From Streptomyces spiroverticillatus (lineage in GTDB: Bacteria; Actinomycetota; Actinomycetes; Streptomycetales; Streptomycetaceae), in the NCBI GenBank assembly GCA_014650415.1, contig BMUX01000026.1:1011-65010 (forward strand): a stretch of 64,000 nucleotides of DNA, in the 5' to 3' direction. Positions 47,798-56,055 of this stretch are shown here, one piece after another. The notes below the pieces were generated by a model. It saw nothing but the letters and a program-made list of their open reading frames with translations. It was not told the DNA's origin and searched no databases. Within the stretch, counting starts at the first letter, position 1. Every line of letters starts with the position of its first letter. The position numbers and the translations under genes were made by a program.

Positions 47798-48907
47798 CTA
47801 CAACGTCGCCAGCACCTCGCGCAGCGCGCCGATCACCCGGTCCTGGGTGGCGGGAGACAGCGAGGGGTACATCGGCAGCGAGAAGATCTGTTCCGCGAGG
47901 GTCTCCGTCACGGGCAACGCCCCGGCCCGCAGGCCGAGATGGCGGAAGCCGGTCATGGTGTGGACGGGCCACGGGTAGCTGATGTTGAGCTCGATGCCGT
48001 GCTCCCGCAGCGCCCGCAGGATCGCGTCCCGCTCCGGGTGCCGTACCACGTAGACGTAGTAGACGTGTTCGTTGCCCGGTGCGACGGCGGGCAGGACGAG
48101 GCCGGTGCCGGCCAGGCCCTCGGCGTAGCGTGCGGCGATCGCCCGCCGGGCGGCGATGTAGCCGTCGAGCCGGGGCAGTTTCCGGCGCAGGATCTCCGCC
48201 TGCACCTCGTCGAGGCGGGCGTTGTGCCCCGGCGTCTCCACGACGTAGTAGCGCTCCTCCATGCCGTAGTAGCGCAGCCGGCGCATCCGGTCGGCGTGCT
48301 CGGCCTCGCGGAAGAGGGTGGCGCCTGCGTCGCCGTAGGCACCCAGCACCTTGGTCGGGTAGAAGGAGAAGGCCGCGGCGTCCCCGGTGGTCCCGGCCAG
48401 GACGCCGTCGCGGGTGGCACCGTGGGCCTGGGCGCAGTCCTCCAGCAGGCTCAGCCCGTGGATGTGCGCCAGCTCCCGCAGCGGCTCCACGTCCACGCAC
48501 TGTCCGTACAGGTGGACGGGCAGCAGGCAGCGCGTGCGGTCGGTCAGTACGGCTTCGACCTGTGCGGTGTCCATGAGGTACGTGTCGGGGTGGACGTCGA
48601 CGAAGACCGGGACGGCGCCCAGGGCGTCGATGGCCACGACGGTCGGCGCGGCCGTGTTCGACACGGTGACGACTTCGTCGCCGCGTCCGACGCCGAGGGC
48701 CTGGAGCCCGATCTTGATGGCGTTGGTGCCGTTGTCGACGCTGACGCAGTGCCGCACGCCGTGGTAGTCCGCGAACTCCCGCTCGAACCCCAGCATGCTG
48801 TCGCCCAGCACGAGGCGGCCGGAGCCGAAGACGGTGTCGACGGCGTCGAGGATGTCCTTGCGCTCCGCCGCGTACTCGTCCAGGTAGCCCCATACTCGGG
48901 TGGTCAT
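47798..48907 (-). CDS. DegT/DnrJ/EryC1-family sugar 3-aminotransferase
   Basis: A 369-residue PLP-dependent NDP-sugar aminotransferase. The Schiff-base lysine is K186 in FYPTKVLGAYGD, with DNGTNAIKIGLQALGVG near 57-73 and LEDCAQAHGA. The FYPTK form is typical of 3-aminotransferases such as TylB and DnrJ. Its ATG overlaps the stop of the N-methyltransferase gene (ATGA). Combined with the 2,3-dehydratase it would install the amine at C3 of a 2-deoxy sugar, as EvaB and DnmJ do. Regiochemistry is inferred from context. Confidence 0.92.
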   Translation of the reverse strand: MTTRVWGYLDEYAAERKDILDAVDTVFGSGRLVLGDSMLGFEREFADYHGVRHCVSVDNGTNAIKIGLQALGVGRGDEVVTVSNTAAPTVVAIDALGAVPVFVDVHPDTYLMDTAQVEAVLTDRTRCLLPVHLYGQCVDVEPLRELAHIHGLSLLEDCAQAHGATRDGVLAGTTGDAAAFSFYPTKVLGAYGDAGATLFREAEHADRMRRLRYYGMEERYYVVETPGHNARLDEVQAEILRRKLPRLDGYIAARRAIAARYAEGLAGTGLVLPAVAPGNEHVYYVYVVRHPERDAILRALREHGIELNISYPWPVHTMTGFRHLGLRAGALPVTETLAEQIFSLPMYPSLSPATQDRVIGALREVLATL

Positions 48908-49626
48908 GGACGCCACGCTCCTTCCTTCACACCGAGGAAGAGGCCCCGGCCCGACGGGACACCTTCGACGTACTGGGTGGTGAACCCCGCTGCGCGCAGG
49001 GTCTGTTCGTACAGGTCGCGCGGGAAGAGCCGGTGGACGTAGGACTCGACGAAGTGCCGGGCGCCCCGGGCGTCGGCGACGACGTAGTGGACGTCCATGT
49101 GGGAGGCGCCGTCCTCCAGCCGGGTGTGGGACACCCGGCTGATCGTGCGGTGGTCGGGCGTGAGGACGTCGGCGGCGACGTAGCCGTCGAGGAAGGTCTC
49201 GGGGAACCACCAGGGTTCGACGACGACCACGCCGCCGGGGCGCAGGTGGCGGGCGAAGCAGCGCAGGGTGCCGGCGAGTTCCTCGGCGCTCTGGTGCGCC
49301 ACCGCGGCGAACAGGCAGACGACGGCGTCGAAGGTCCGGCCGACGTCGAAGGCGCGCATGTCCCCCTGGTGGAGCGGGATGCCGGGCATCCGGTCGCGGG
49401 CGACCTCCAGCATGGCCTCGGACAGCTCGACGCCTTCGACGTGCTCGAAGAGCCCGTCGAAGTGGCGCAGGTGCCCTCCGGTACCGCAGGCGACGTCGAG
49501 CAGCGACGCCGCTTCGGGCAGCCGTGCGCGGATCTCCTCGGTCACGTGCTTGGCCTCGGCCGGGTAGTCCTTGCCGCGCAAGGTGTACACGTGGTCGTAG
49601 ATCTCGGCGAACTCCGGTCCGTACAC
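48904..49626 (-). CDS. dTDP-aminosugar N-methyltransferase
   Basis: A 240-residue SAM methyltransferase beginning YGPEFAEIYDHVY, the characteristic opening of TylM1/DesVI enzymes. Motif I LLDVACGTG is at 42-50. The GTG at 49626 has GGGGGAGAG upstream, and the length matches DesVI. It overlaps the aminotransferase by ATGA, and the two act in sequence: amination, then mono- or dimethylation of the amine. Homologues make the N,N-dimethyl group of desosamine and mycaminose, so a dimethylamino sugar is likely. Confidence 0.9.
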   Translation of the reverse strand: MYGPEFAEIYDHVYTLRGKDYPAEAKHVTEEIRARLPEAASLLDVACGTGGHLRHFDGLFEHVEGVELSEAMLEVARDRMPGIPLHQGDMRAFDVGRTFDAVVCLFAAVAHQSAEELAGTLRCFARHLRPGGVVVVEPWWFPETFLDGYVAADVLTPDHRTISRVSHTRLEDGASHMDVHYVVADARGARHFVESYVHRLFPRDLYEQTLRAAGFTTQYVEGVPSGRGLFLGVKEGAWRP

Positions 49627-49637
49627 GGCTCTCCCCC

Positions 49638-50645
49638 TCAGTTCGATGGCGTACGGGTCTGGGCCAGGGCGGCGACGGTCCGCTCCAGGGCCGTGTGCAG
49701 CGGGGTCCGGGGCCGCCATCCCGTGACCGACCGGAACGGCGAGGAATCGATGGTGACGCTCCGGAAGTCGGTGGCCGGCGCGTCCTTGGGCGGCGCGGTG
49801 GAGACCACCGGCACCGGCGGCTTCCCCAGCCGGTCGGCCACCAGGCGGGACACCGTGCGGCAGACGGCGCCGAGGGGGTCGCCCCGGCCCGCGCCGAGCA
49901 GCCAGTGGTTGCCGGACAGCTCGTCCGGGTGGTCGGCTGCCGCCGTGAACGCCTCGGCGATGTCGTCGACGTGCACCAGGTCCCGCGCGACCGTGCCGTC
50001 GTGCCACAGCGTGAGCGGCTCCCCGGCCAGGGCGCGGCGGATCATGAAGGCCACCACGCCGCGATCCGGGGCGTGCTCCCCGACGTGCCCGAAGACGGTC
50101 GGCAGCCGCAGGCTGACCCCCCGCATCACGCTGTCGGCCGTGGCCTCCTTCAACAGGCGTTCGGCCGCCAGCTTGTGGCGGTCGTACGCGGTCTCCGGGC
50201 GGTCGGGCTCGCTGCCGTCGACGGGGCGGTCCGGCGGCAGGCCGATCTGGGAGGCGGCGCCCGCGTACAGGACCAGCGGGCCCGGCCCGTCGCGCCGGCG
50301 ATCGCTCAGGGCCTCGCACAGCATCTCCATGACCCCCACGTTGACGGCCCGGCTGGCGGGGTCGCTCTCGGCGGCCCGCCAGCCGCCGCTGTGCGTGACC
50401 AGGTGGATCACCACGTCCGCTCCGGCGACGGCGTCGGCGACCTGTCCGGCGCGGGTGAGGTCGGCGGTGCGCACCTGCGTGCGCGCGGCTCCCGTGGCGG
50501 GGACGTGGCTCGTGCGCCGCGCCACCGCCCTGAGCAGGACGGGCCGACGGGCGAACGCCGCCAGGACCGCCGATCCGACGAATCCGGATGCTCCGAGTAC
50601 GGTCACCACCGGTAACGCGCCCGGTTCGCGCTCCTGCGAGGTCAT
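49638..50645 (-). CDS. NDP-hexose 4-ketoreductase
   Basis: A 335-residue extended SDR protein of the EryBIV/TylCIV/EvaE type. The NADPH motif GASGFVG is at 18-24, the Y154-xxx-K158 catalytic pair is present, and a VARDLVHVDDIAEA segment follows. It reduces the C4 ketone as the last step of deoxysugar synthesis and sets the C4 stereocentre. Its ATG overlaps the stop of the 2,3-dehydratase by ATGA, so it is translated with it. Confidence 0.9.
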   Translation of the reverse strand: MTSQEREPGALPVVTVLGASGFVGSAVLAAFARRPVLLRAVARRTSHVPATGAARTQVRTADLTRAGQVADAVAGADVVIHLVTHSGGWRAAESDPASRAVNVGVMEMLCEALSDRRRDGPGPLVLYAGAASQIGLPPDRPVDGSEPDRPETAYDRHKLAAERLLKEATADSVMRGVSLRLPTVFGHVGEHAPDRGVVAFMIRRALAGEPLTLWHDGTVARDLVHVDDIAEAFTAAADHPDELSGNHWLLGAGRGDPLGAVCRTVSRLVADRLGKPPVPVVSTAPPKDAPATDFRSVTIDSSPFRSVTGWRPRTPLHTALERTVAALAQTRTPSN

Positions 50646-52033
50646 GTCCGCGTGGCTCCTTGTCCGGGCGTCGGCACCGGCACGGCCGGGGCGCGGAGTG
50701 CGTGCAGGCAGGCCAGGAGGCTCCGGGCCTGCATGTTGACGTAGTGGCTGTGGCGCAGCAGTGCGGAGAGCTGGGCCGGTGTCATCCAGCGGAAGTCCGG
50801 GTGGTCGGGCCGCTGGTCGGTCTCGACGAGGAGGTGGCGGCTGCGGGTGCGGAAGAGCCGGCCGCCCTCGTCGGACAGGGTGACGTCGAGGAGGATCCGG
50901 TCCGCCGGGGCCTTCAGCACGTCGTCCAGGAACAAGGGGCGTGCGGCGGGCGGCAGTTGGTCGTAGTTGCGTTCCGTGCACTGGACCGTGGGGCCGAGTT
51001 CGACCACGTCCACGAATCCCGGCTCGACCCGCTGGTGCACCAGGACGTGGAGCTCGCCGTCGAAGCGGGTGGTGAGGAAGGCGACGACGCCGGTGCCGTG
51101 CGCGGCGATCATCGGTTGGGCCCACTCCCGCACCTCACGGCCGGACGCCCGGACGCGTACCCCGATGACGTCGAAGAACCGGCCGCTCTCGTGGGTGATC
51201 GCGGTGGGCCCGCGACGCCATCCCTCGAGTTCCGCGAGGGGTACCTGTTCGGTGCGCACCTCGATCTCGCTGCGCGCGGCGGTGAGCCAGCTCCGTATCT
51301 GTGCGGTCGTGACGGGTCCGCGGGGCACTCCCGTGCGCGTGATGGTGCGCGTGATGTTGCGCGTGCTGTGCTGTGCGTCGGCCACCGGCAGACAGGCCAG
51401 TACGCTGCGCAGGTCCATGCCGACCAGGTCGTCGATCCTCAGCAGCCCGAGCACTTCGGCGACGGGCAGCCAGCGGAAGCCCTCGGTCGCCGCGATGTCC
51501 TCATGGGTCTCCACGATCATGTTGCGGTTGCGCTTGCGCAGGAACCACGAGGCCTGCTCGGACTGCCGCACGTCGACGATCACGCGGTCGGCAGGGGCGT
51601 TCTGGAAGTACGCGAGATAGGGAACGGATTTCCCGCGGTGCACTCCGGTGAAGTTGCTCCGCGTCGCCTGCACGGTGGGCGAAAGCTGAATTCCGTTGAT
51701 GTTTCCGGGTTCGGCCTTGGCCTGGACGAGGCAGTGCAGAACACCGTCGGTCCACCGGACGAGAATTCCGAGTATCCCCGTTTCGGGCTGATTGATGATG
51801 GGCTGGTCCCAACAGGGGACGGCGCCTCGAGAATGACTCGTACGGAGCCCTTCGACCGAGAAGAAACGTCCGCTGCGGTGGGTCAGCGCCGGCGCGTCGG
51901 GCCCGCAGTCCCACCCCTGTACGGAGTCCAGCGGGACCCGCTCCACCTGGGCGTACCCGGTCTTTCGGGCGGCCTCGAACCAGCGACGGAAGCCTTCTGG
52001 AACGTACGGCGAATCGGCGAGTAATTCCTTCAT
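50642..52033 (-). CDS. NDP-hexose 2,3-dehydratase
   Basis: A 463-residue enzyme with the internal duplication of the EvaA/TylCVI/EryBVI family. Both halves repeat a SGRFF element, a GI/VVxFL strand and a GPTVQ or SPTVQ xTxxN signature. It removes the C2 hydroxyl of dTDP-4-keto-6-deoxyglucose and gives the 3-keto-2-deoxy intermediate. I take M at 52033 (GAGAG six bases upstream); the in-frame ATG at 52087 has its purine stretch only three bases away. No TylCII-type 3-ketoreductase follows, which fits direct 3-amination by the aminotransferase. Confidence 0.92.
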   Translation of the reverse strand: MKELLADSPYVPEGFRRWFEAARKTGYAQVERVPLDSVQGWDCGPDAPALTHRSGRFFSVEGLRTSHSRGAVPCWDQPIINQPETGILGILVRWTDGVLHCLVQAKAEPGNINGIQLSPTVQATRSNFTGVHRGKSVPYLAYFQNAPADRVIVDVRQSEQASWFLRKRNRNMIVETHEDIAATEGFRWLPVAEVLGLLRIDDLVGMDLRSVLACLPVADAQHSTRNITRTITRTGVPRGPVTTAQIRSWLTAARSEIEVRTEQVPLAELEGWRRGPTAITHESGRFFDVIGVRVRASGREVREWAQPMIAAHGTGVVAFLTTRFDGELHVLVHQRVEPGFVDVVELGPTVQCTERNYDQLPPAARPLFLDDVLKAPADRILLDVTLSDEGGRLFRTRSRHLLVETDQRPDHPDFRWMTPAQLSALLRHSHYVNMQARSLLACLHALRAPAVPVPTPGQGATRT

Positions 52034-52171
52034 CGGCAACTCTCGGACTAGGTTGGCCTCCAGGCGACACTTTCGCTGGCAATTCATTTTCTCCCAGCGT
52101 GCCGCCCGTGGCGTCTCCCAGATTGCTCATCACACTCGCCGCGGGATGAGAAATTCAGAGCTCTGGCAATG

Positions 52172-52804
52172 TCAGGCCTTCTCGCCGATGAGGTGCTGGC
52201 AGTGGCTGTCGAACACCCACTGCTCCCACTCGTCCATGGACCAGCCGCGTTCGGTGACCAGGAGGTGGAAGAGCTCGGGGCCGAGCAGCACGTACGAGAT
52301 GTCGACGGCGCGGTCCACTCCGAGCCCCTCCCGCAGCGCGCCCTTGCTCTCCAGCGACTCGACGAAGCGCCGCTGGACGACCAGCCGCTGGCTCTTGTTC
52401 GCCTCCCACAGCTCGGCCCCGTCGCCGCTGGTCGCCGCGGCGTTGCGCAGCACCTCCAGCAGCGGACCGACGCGTTCGAGGACGACGCGGGTCAAGTGCA
52501 CCTGGAGCCGCAGCTGCTGACGCGGGTCCTCCGCCTCCAGCGCTTCGATCACCTGGGGGCGCTCCAGGGTCGGTACGGGGTTCTCGTCGCCCGCGATGTG
52601 GACGTCGATGAGCTCCTTCAGGATCCGCTGCTTGTTCCCGAACGAGAAGTAGATCGTCTGTACGGCGACGCCGGCCTTGCCGGCGATGGACTCGATGGTG
52701 GTCCCGCCGTACCCGTGCTCGACGAAGAGAGCCATCGCGGCCTCCAGCATCCGGTTGCGGGTCTGCTGCGCCTTCAGGCGGCGGCCGGGATTTTCCTTCG
52801 CCAT
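52172..52804 (-). CDS. TetR family transcriptional regulator (paralogue 2)
   Basis: A 210-residue TetR repressor with the helix-turn-helix at about 25-60 (GTTIESIAGKAGVAVQTIYFSFGNK). It is collinear with the TetR at 14888-15526, sharing the VQTIYF/AQTVYF recognition helix, the GPLLEVLRNAA and LLGPELFHLLV segments, and the length. A shared recognition helix implies overlapping operators. It is placed between the flavin epoxidase and the 2,3-dehydratase, so it may control the sugar operon. No TCTAGA-centred palindrome is visible directly in front of it. Confidence 0.9.
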   Translation of the reverse strand: MAKENPGRRLKAQQTRNRMLEAAMALFVEHGYGGTTIESIAGKAGVAVQTIYFSFGNKQRILKELIDVHIAGDENPVPTLERPQVIEALEAEDPRQQLRLQVHLTRVVLERVGPLLEVLRNAAATSGDGAELWEANKSQRLVVQRRFVESLESKGALREGLGVDRAVDISYVLLGPELFHLLVTERGWSMDEWEQWVFDSHCQHLIGEKA

Positions 52805-52931
52805 TCTGGATCACTTCCTACTCACTGCTACGGCGTCTCGGGCCTGCTGAACGTATCGGTGTCCGTACGCCCGGCAGGCCTGGGCCAAGTATGACTGCCG
52901 CTCCCGTCAGCCGGGCACGCAGCCGTGCCGT

Positions 52932-52971
52932 ACCGGCAGGTGCGGGCAGGTGCGCGAGCGCCCGTGCCGGT
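52932..52971 (-). terminator. hairpin after the flavin epoxidase gene
   Basis: ACCGGCA (52932-52938) and TGCCGGT (52965-52971) can pair, with further G/C pairing inside the loop. It begins at the stop codon of the minus-strand epoxidase gene. It has no T tract, so termination is uncertain. The 52805-52970 gap also has a short GGCAGGTGCG direct repeat. Confidence 0.4.
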
Positions 52972-54341
52972 CAGGGGGCGGCCGCCGCCGGTCCGTCGTA
53001 CGCCGGGTGGGCCGGGGAGCGGCGGGCGGCGATCAGTGCGCGGACCACCCGGTCGGGCCGGAGCACCGCCGGGGGCCTGGCCAGCAGGTGCTGCAGGTCG
53101 AGCATGACCCGGTGTGCGGGGACCGACACATGACTGGCCATCATCACCTGCCGCACATAGCGGTTCAGGAGGTCGGTGCCGAACCCCTTGGCGCCGACCG
53201 TTTCGGGATACATGAAGTCGCTGCTCGTGGACATCTGCCAGGGGATGTCGATCACGCGGGCCGCCGCCCGGTAGAAGCGGCGCGCCATGGCCTCGTCGGC
53301 CTTGCCGTGCCGGTCGAGGCAGCGGCCCAGTTCCACCGCCTCCAGCGTGGCCACGGTCATGCCCTGGCCGTAGAGGGGATTGAAACTGCAGATCGCATCG
53401 CCGAGGGCCACGTATCCGGCGGGGAGCTTGTCCAGCTTCTCGAACCACCGGCGCCTGGCCGCCGGATACAGGAAGCGCTCCGCGTTCTCCTCGCTCACCG
53501 GTTTGGTCCGGGCGAGCAGGTCGGCGACGTGCCGGTCGGGCAGGTCGTCGGCGAAGGCGGCGAAGCCCTCGGGGTCCACCGGTGCGTGCGAGCGGTGCCA
53601 GCCGCCCAGGGTGACCATCCAGCGGTTCCCCTCGACGGCGAACACCGCGGCGGCACGCTTGTCGTGCGGCGGCACCGCCGACATCAGGTAGAGCAGCGCG
53701 TCGTCGTGCAGTTCCCCGCCCTGCCGGTGCATGACACGTGTGGTGTATCCGACGTCGATCTTGACGGTCGTGGTCCTGGGCGCCGGGCAGTCGAGCAGCT
53801 CCAGCCATCGCTCCGTCCGTCCGGCGCTGCGTCCGGTGGCGTCGACGACGAGCTCCGCGCCGAGCCTGCGGCCGTCGTCCAGGTCGACCCCGAGCACCCT
53901 GCCGGACACGCCGAACAGCCCGCTCACGGCGGTACGGTCGAGGATGCGGACGTTGGGCAGCGCGGCGACCCTGCGCCGGACCGCGTGCTCCAGGTAGGCA
54001 CGGGTGAGGCTGATGCCGAGCCGGCCGCTGCGGAACCTGACGCGCAGCGCCCCCATCTGATGGAAGAGCAGGTCCTGGCCCGGGTCGAAGGGAACGGCCC
54101 CGCCGGCTATCAGCTCCTCGGTGAGACCGGGGAAGAACTCCTCCAGCTGCTTGCGGCCGCTGATGAGCAGGGCGTGGGCATGGGGGCTCTGGGGCACGCC
54201 CTTCCGGTCGTACGGACCGTCGGGCAGAGCGTCCCTGTCGACGACGGTCACCGAGGTGAATCTGCGGGAGAGCGCCCGGGCCGCGACCAGTCCCCCGATC
54301 GAGCCCCCGACAATCACTGCGTGTCCGCCGACCACACCCAC
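52971..54341 (-). CDS. FAD-dependent epoxidase/monooxygenase (MonCI-like)
   Basis: A 456-residue flavoprotein with GGSIGG at 12-17, a DRDALPDGPYDRKGVPQSPHAHALL region, VVDATGRSAGRTERWL, and a late FAD site GDAICSFNPLYGQGMTVA. The KGVPQ-x-PHAHAL and FNPxYGxGM elements are those of polyether epoxidases such as MonCI and LasC and their relatives. It would oxidise a polyketide double bond or related group; the DH-containing PKS modules could supply such alkenes. It is distinct from the halogenases, as no WxWxIP is present. Hydroxylation instead of epoxidation is possible. Confidence 0.82.
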   Translation of the reverse strand: MGVVGGHAVIVGGSIGGLVAARALSRRFTSVTVVDRDALPDGPYDRKGVPQSPHAHALLISGRKQLEEFFPGLTEELIAGGAVPFDPGQDLLFHQMGALRVRFRSGRLGISLTRAYLEHAVRRRVAALPNVRILDRTAVSGLFGVSGRVLGVDLDDGRRLGAELVVDATGRSAGRTERWLELLDCPAPRTTTVKIDVGYTTRVMHRQGGELHDDALLYLMSAVPPHDKRAAAVFAVEGNRWMVTLGGWHRSHAPVDPEGFAAFADDLPDRHVADLLARTKPVSEENAERFLYPAARRRWFEKLDKLPAGYVALGDAICSFNPLYGQGMTVATLEAVELGRCLDRHGKADEAMARRFYRAAARVIDIPWQMSTSSDFMYPETVGAKGFGTDLLNRYVRQVMMASHVSVPAHRVMLDLQHLLARPPAVLRPDRVVRALIAARRSPAHPAYDGPAAAAP

Positions 54342-54457
54342 GTGCCCTCCTCATAAAGACAGCAATTGCGGTGCGGACCGCACCGTCGTGCCATTCTCGA
54401 GGGGGCCGGGATTCATGTCTTCTCCAAGATTGCTCAACCGGCCCGAGAGGCCTGCCT

Positions 54458-55192
54458 TCAGGAAAAGAGCTCAGGAAGTTTGGCACCGATAGTGGCGCGC
54501 TCCCTGTCGAACACCTGCGTCTGCGAAGGCGATTTCAGCACCAGATCCACGTCGACCGTGGAGCCCGCTGCGACATAGAAGGGCCCTGCGCTCGCAATCG
54601 CAATGGGCCGTTTCCCGCCACCGGTCCTCCGGGAAACCGCCTGAAGGTACCAGACGCCCTCGGGAACGAAGTCGATGTTCCAGAACCCTTTTCCGTTGCA
54701 GATGCGACGGCATCGCGACGGGTGCTCATTCCGGGTGAGCGGAGGAATCGCCGCGACAAAAACGGGTTCGTCGTCCTGCCCGTCGCTCCGGCGGAGCCGC
54801 CCGCAAAAGGATCCGTACGCGAACGGTGCGTCGTCCGTCCGGCCGGCCGTGAATTCGATGGCCGTCTGCCCGAGCAGTGCCAGCCGACGAAATCGCCCCG
54901 GTGACACACCGACGCTCTTGGTGAAACGTGTCGTAAAGCTGCCGAGGCTGGAATAGCCCACCTGAACGGAAATATCCGCGACCCGGTCCGAGGTGCAGAG
55001 CAACTTGCGCTTCGCCACCTCCTGCCGCACGGCGGAGAGGAATCGGGCCGGCGGCAGGCCGGTCTCCTGGTGGAAAAGCCGTGACATGTGAAAGGAACTC
55101 AACCGGGCCGTATCAGCAAGCACATGCAGAGAAAGATCTTCGTCGTACCGGTCACGCATGACCTCGACGACGCTCTCGATTTCCGACCGCAT
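54458..55192 (-). CDS. AraC-type regulator with N-terminal HTH (paralogue 1)
   Basis: A 244-residue protein in which the double helix-turn-helix AraC domain comes first (residues 1-105, with DISVQVGYSSLGSFTTRFTKSVGVSPGRFR). About 130 residues with a beta-sandwich look follow (PEGVWYLQAVSRR, then an AGSTVDVDLVL strand). The order is the reverse of classical AraC proteins. A GGGGGAG site precedes the ATG. It is homologous over its full length to 56056-56796, and the two genes flank the ABM-domain gene. It probably regulates the right-hand genes. The C-terminal domain is not one I can name; a transthyretin- or carboxypeptidase-regulatory-like fold is a guess. Confidence 0.85.
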   Translation of the reverse strand: MRSEIESVVEVMRDRYDEDLSLHVLADTARLSSFHMSRLFHQETGLPPARFLSAVRQEVAKRKLLCTSDRVADISVQVGYSSLGSFTTRFTKSVGVSPGRFRRLALLGQTAIEFTAGRTDDAPFAYGSFCGRLRRSDGQDDEPVFVAAIPPLTRNEHPSRCRRICNGKGFWNIDFVPEGVWYLQAVSRRTGGGKRPIAIASAGPFYVAAGSTVDVDLVLKSPSQTQVFDRERATIGAKLPELFS

Positions 55193-55242
55193 CAGCACTC
55201 CCCCGCGAAGTGGACGATCCCGACTCAGAGCAACCAGAGCAC

Positions 55243-55273
55243 TTGACTCGTCAACGTAGTCTACATCTAGAGT
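55243..55273 (+). promoter_or_regulatory. promoter with TCTAGA operator for the ABM gene
   Basis: TTGACT (55243-55248) and TCTAGA (55266-55271) are spaced 17 bases, a credible sigma-70-type promoter for the gene at 55310. The -10 lies inside AGTCTACATCTAGAGT (55258-55273), a 14-of-16 match to the TetR/MFS operator at 15544-15559. A further CTCTAGAG palindrome lies at 55291-55298. A repressor bound here would cover the -10. Confidence 0.65.
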
Positions 55274-55309
55274 ACCACTTGAGATAGAGACTCTAGAGAG
55301 GGACTTGAC

Positions 55310-55600
55310 ATGACGACCGTCCGGATCACTCGCTTCAGGACCGAGCCCGCCAACGAGCAGGCGATGATCGAGAAGCGGGCCGTGCTGATCGCCGCCGTCC
55401 GGGAGTCGTACCCCGGTCTCACCGAGGCCCGCCTGGGCCGCTTGGACGACGGCAGCTGGGTCGACCACTGGTACTGGGAGAGCGCGGAGCACATGCAGAA
55501 GGCCCTCGCCGCGGCGCCCACGATCACGGAGGCGCACGCCGCCTTCGCCCTGACGACCGACTCGACGGCGGAGTCGGCGGAGATCGTCTCCGTGATCTGA
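55310..55600 (+). CDS. antibiotic biosynthesis monooxygenase (ABM) domain protein
   Basis: A 96-residue single-domain protein with the ferredoxin-like ABM fold pattern: an opening TTVRITRFRTEP, YPGLTEARLGRLDDGSWVDHWYWES, then an amphipathic helix. Such dimeric alpha/beta-barrel proteins oxidise quinones or act as cyclases without a cofactor, and some have only accessory roles. It is alone on its transcript, between divergent and downstream AraC-type genes, with its own operator and terminator, and thus tightly regulated. The substrate is unknown. Confidence 0.82.
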   Translation: MTTVRITRFRTEPANEQAMIEKRAVLIAAVRESYPGLTEARLGRLDDGSWVDHWYWESAEHMQKALAAAPTITEAHAAFALTTDSTAESAEIVSVI

Positions 55601-55630
55601 CCGCGCGGCCGAAGCACCACACGCACTCCC

Positions 55631-55692
55631 AGGGCCCCTGCTCGTACACGGCACCGGAATCCGGTTGCCGCCCGCGAGCAGGGGCCCTTTTC
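55631..55692 (+). terminator. rho-independent-type terminator after the ABM gene
   Basis: AGGGCCCCTGCTCG (55631-55644) and CGAGCAGGGGCCCT (55675-55688) form a perfect 14-pair stem, followed by TTTT. A second small hairpin can form within the 30-base loop. Confidence 0.85.
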
Positions 55693-56055
55693 GCGTGCCC
55701 GGACGTACGTCACCGCCGGCCGGCCAGCCGAATTCCCGGCGCCCTCGTCCCGCCGGAGAAACCGCAAGAACGAAGAAGACAAGGGTGCACGCCGTCTGTA
55801 ATTCTCCTGAAGACGTCGACCACCACCGGACAAAGGACACACCGAAGAGAATCCCGCACCGGCTCCCCACAGCCGTTGGATTCGTCCCGGAACACTCCAC
55901 AACCGGCTGGCCGTACGGTGGCAAGTTGGCCGACCGTGCTTTGCTTCCGCCGTATCACGTCCCGAAAAATCTGCGATTCACCACCCAATGAACCGCGAGG
56001 TCTACGCGTGACACACGGACGTTTCGCCAGTGAAACCCTCACAGAGGGAAGCAGT
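55693..56055. other. 363-base spacer upstream of the second AraC-type gene
   Basis: The gap lies between the ABM terminator and the ATG at 56056. Its base composition is more AT-rich towards the right end, which fits a promoter and leader. An open frame enters it from 55876, but no ribosome site precedes that start. I see no confident -35/-10 pair. Confidence 0.45.

Noticed and set aside
55876..56055. Sixty-residue N-terminal extension of the second AraC-type protein
   Set aside because: No ribosome site at 55876; the paralogue starts at the DNA-binding domain, and a good site precedes 56056.
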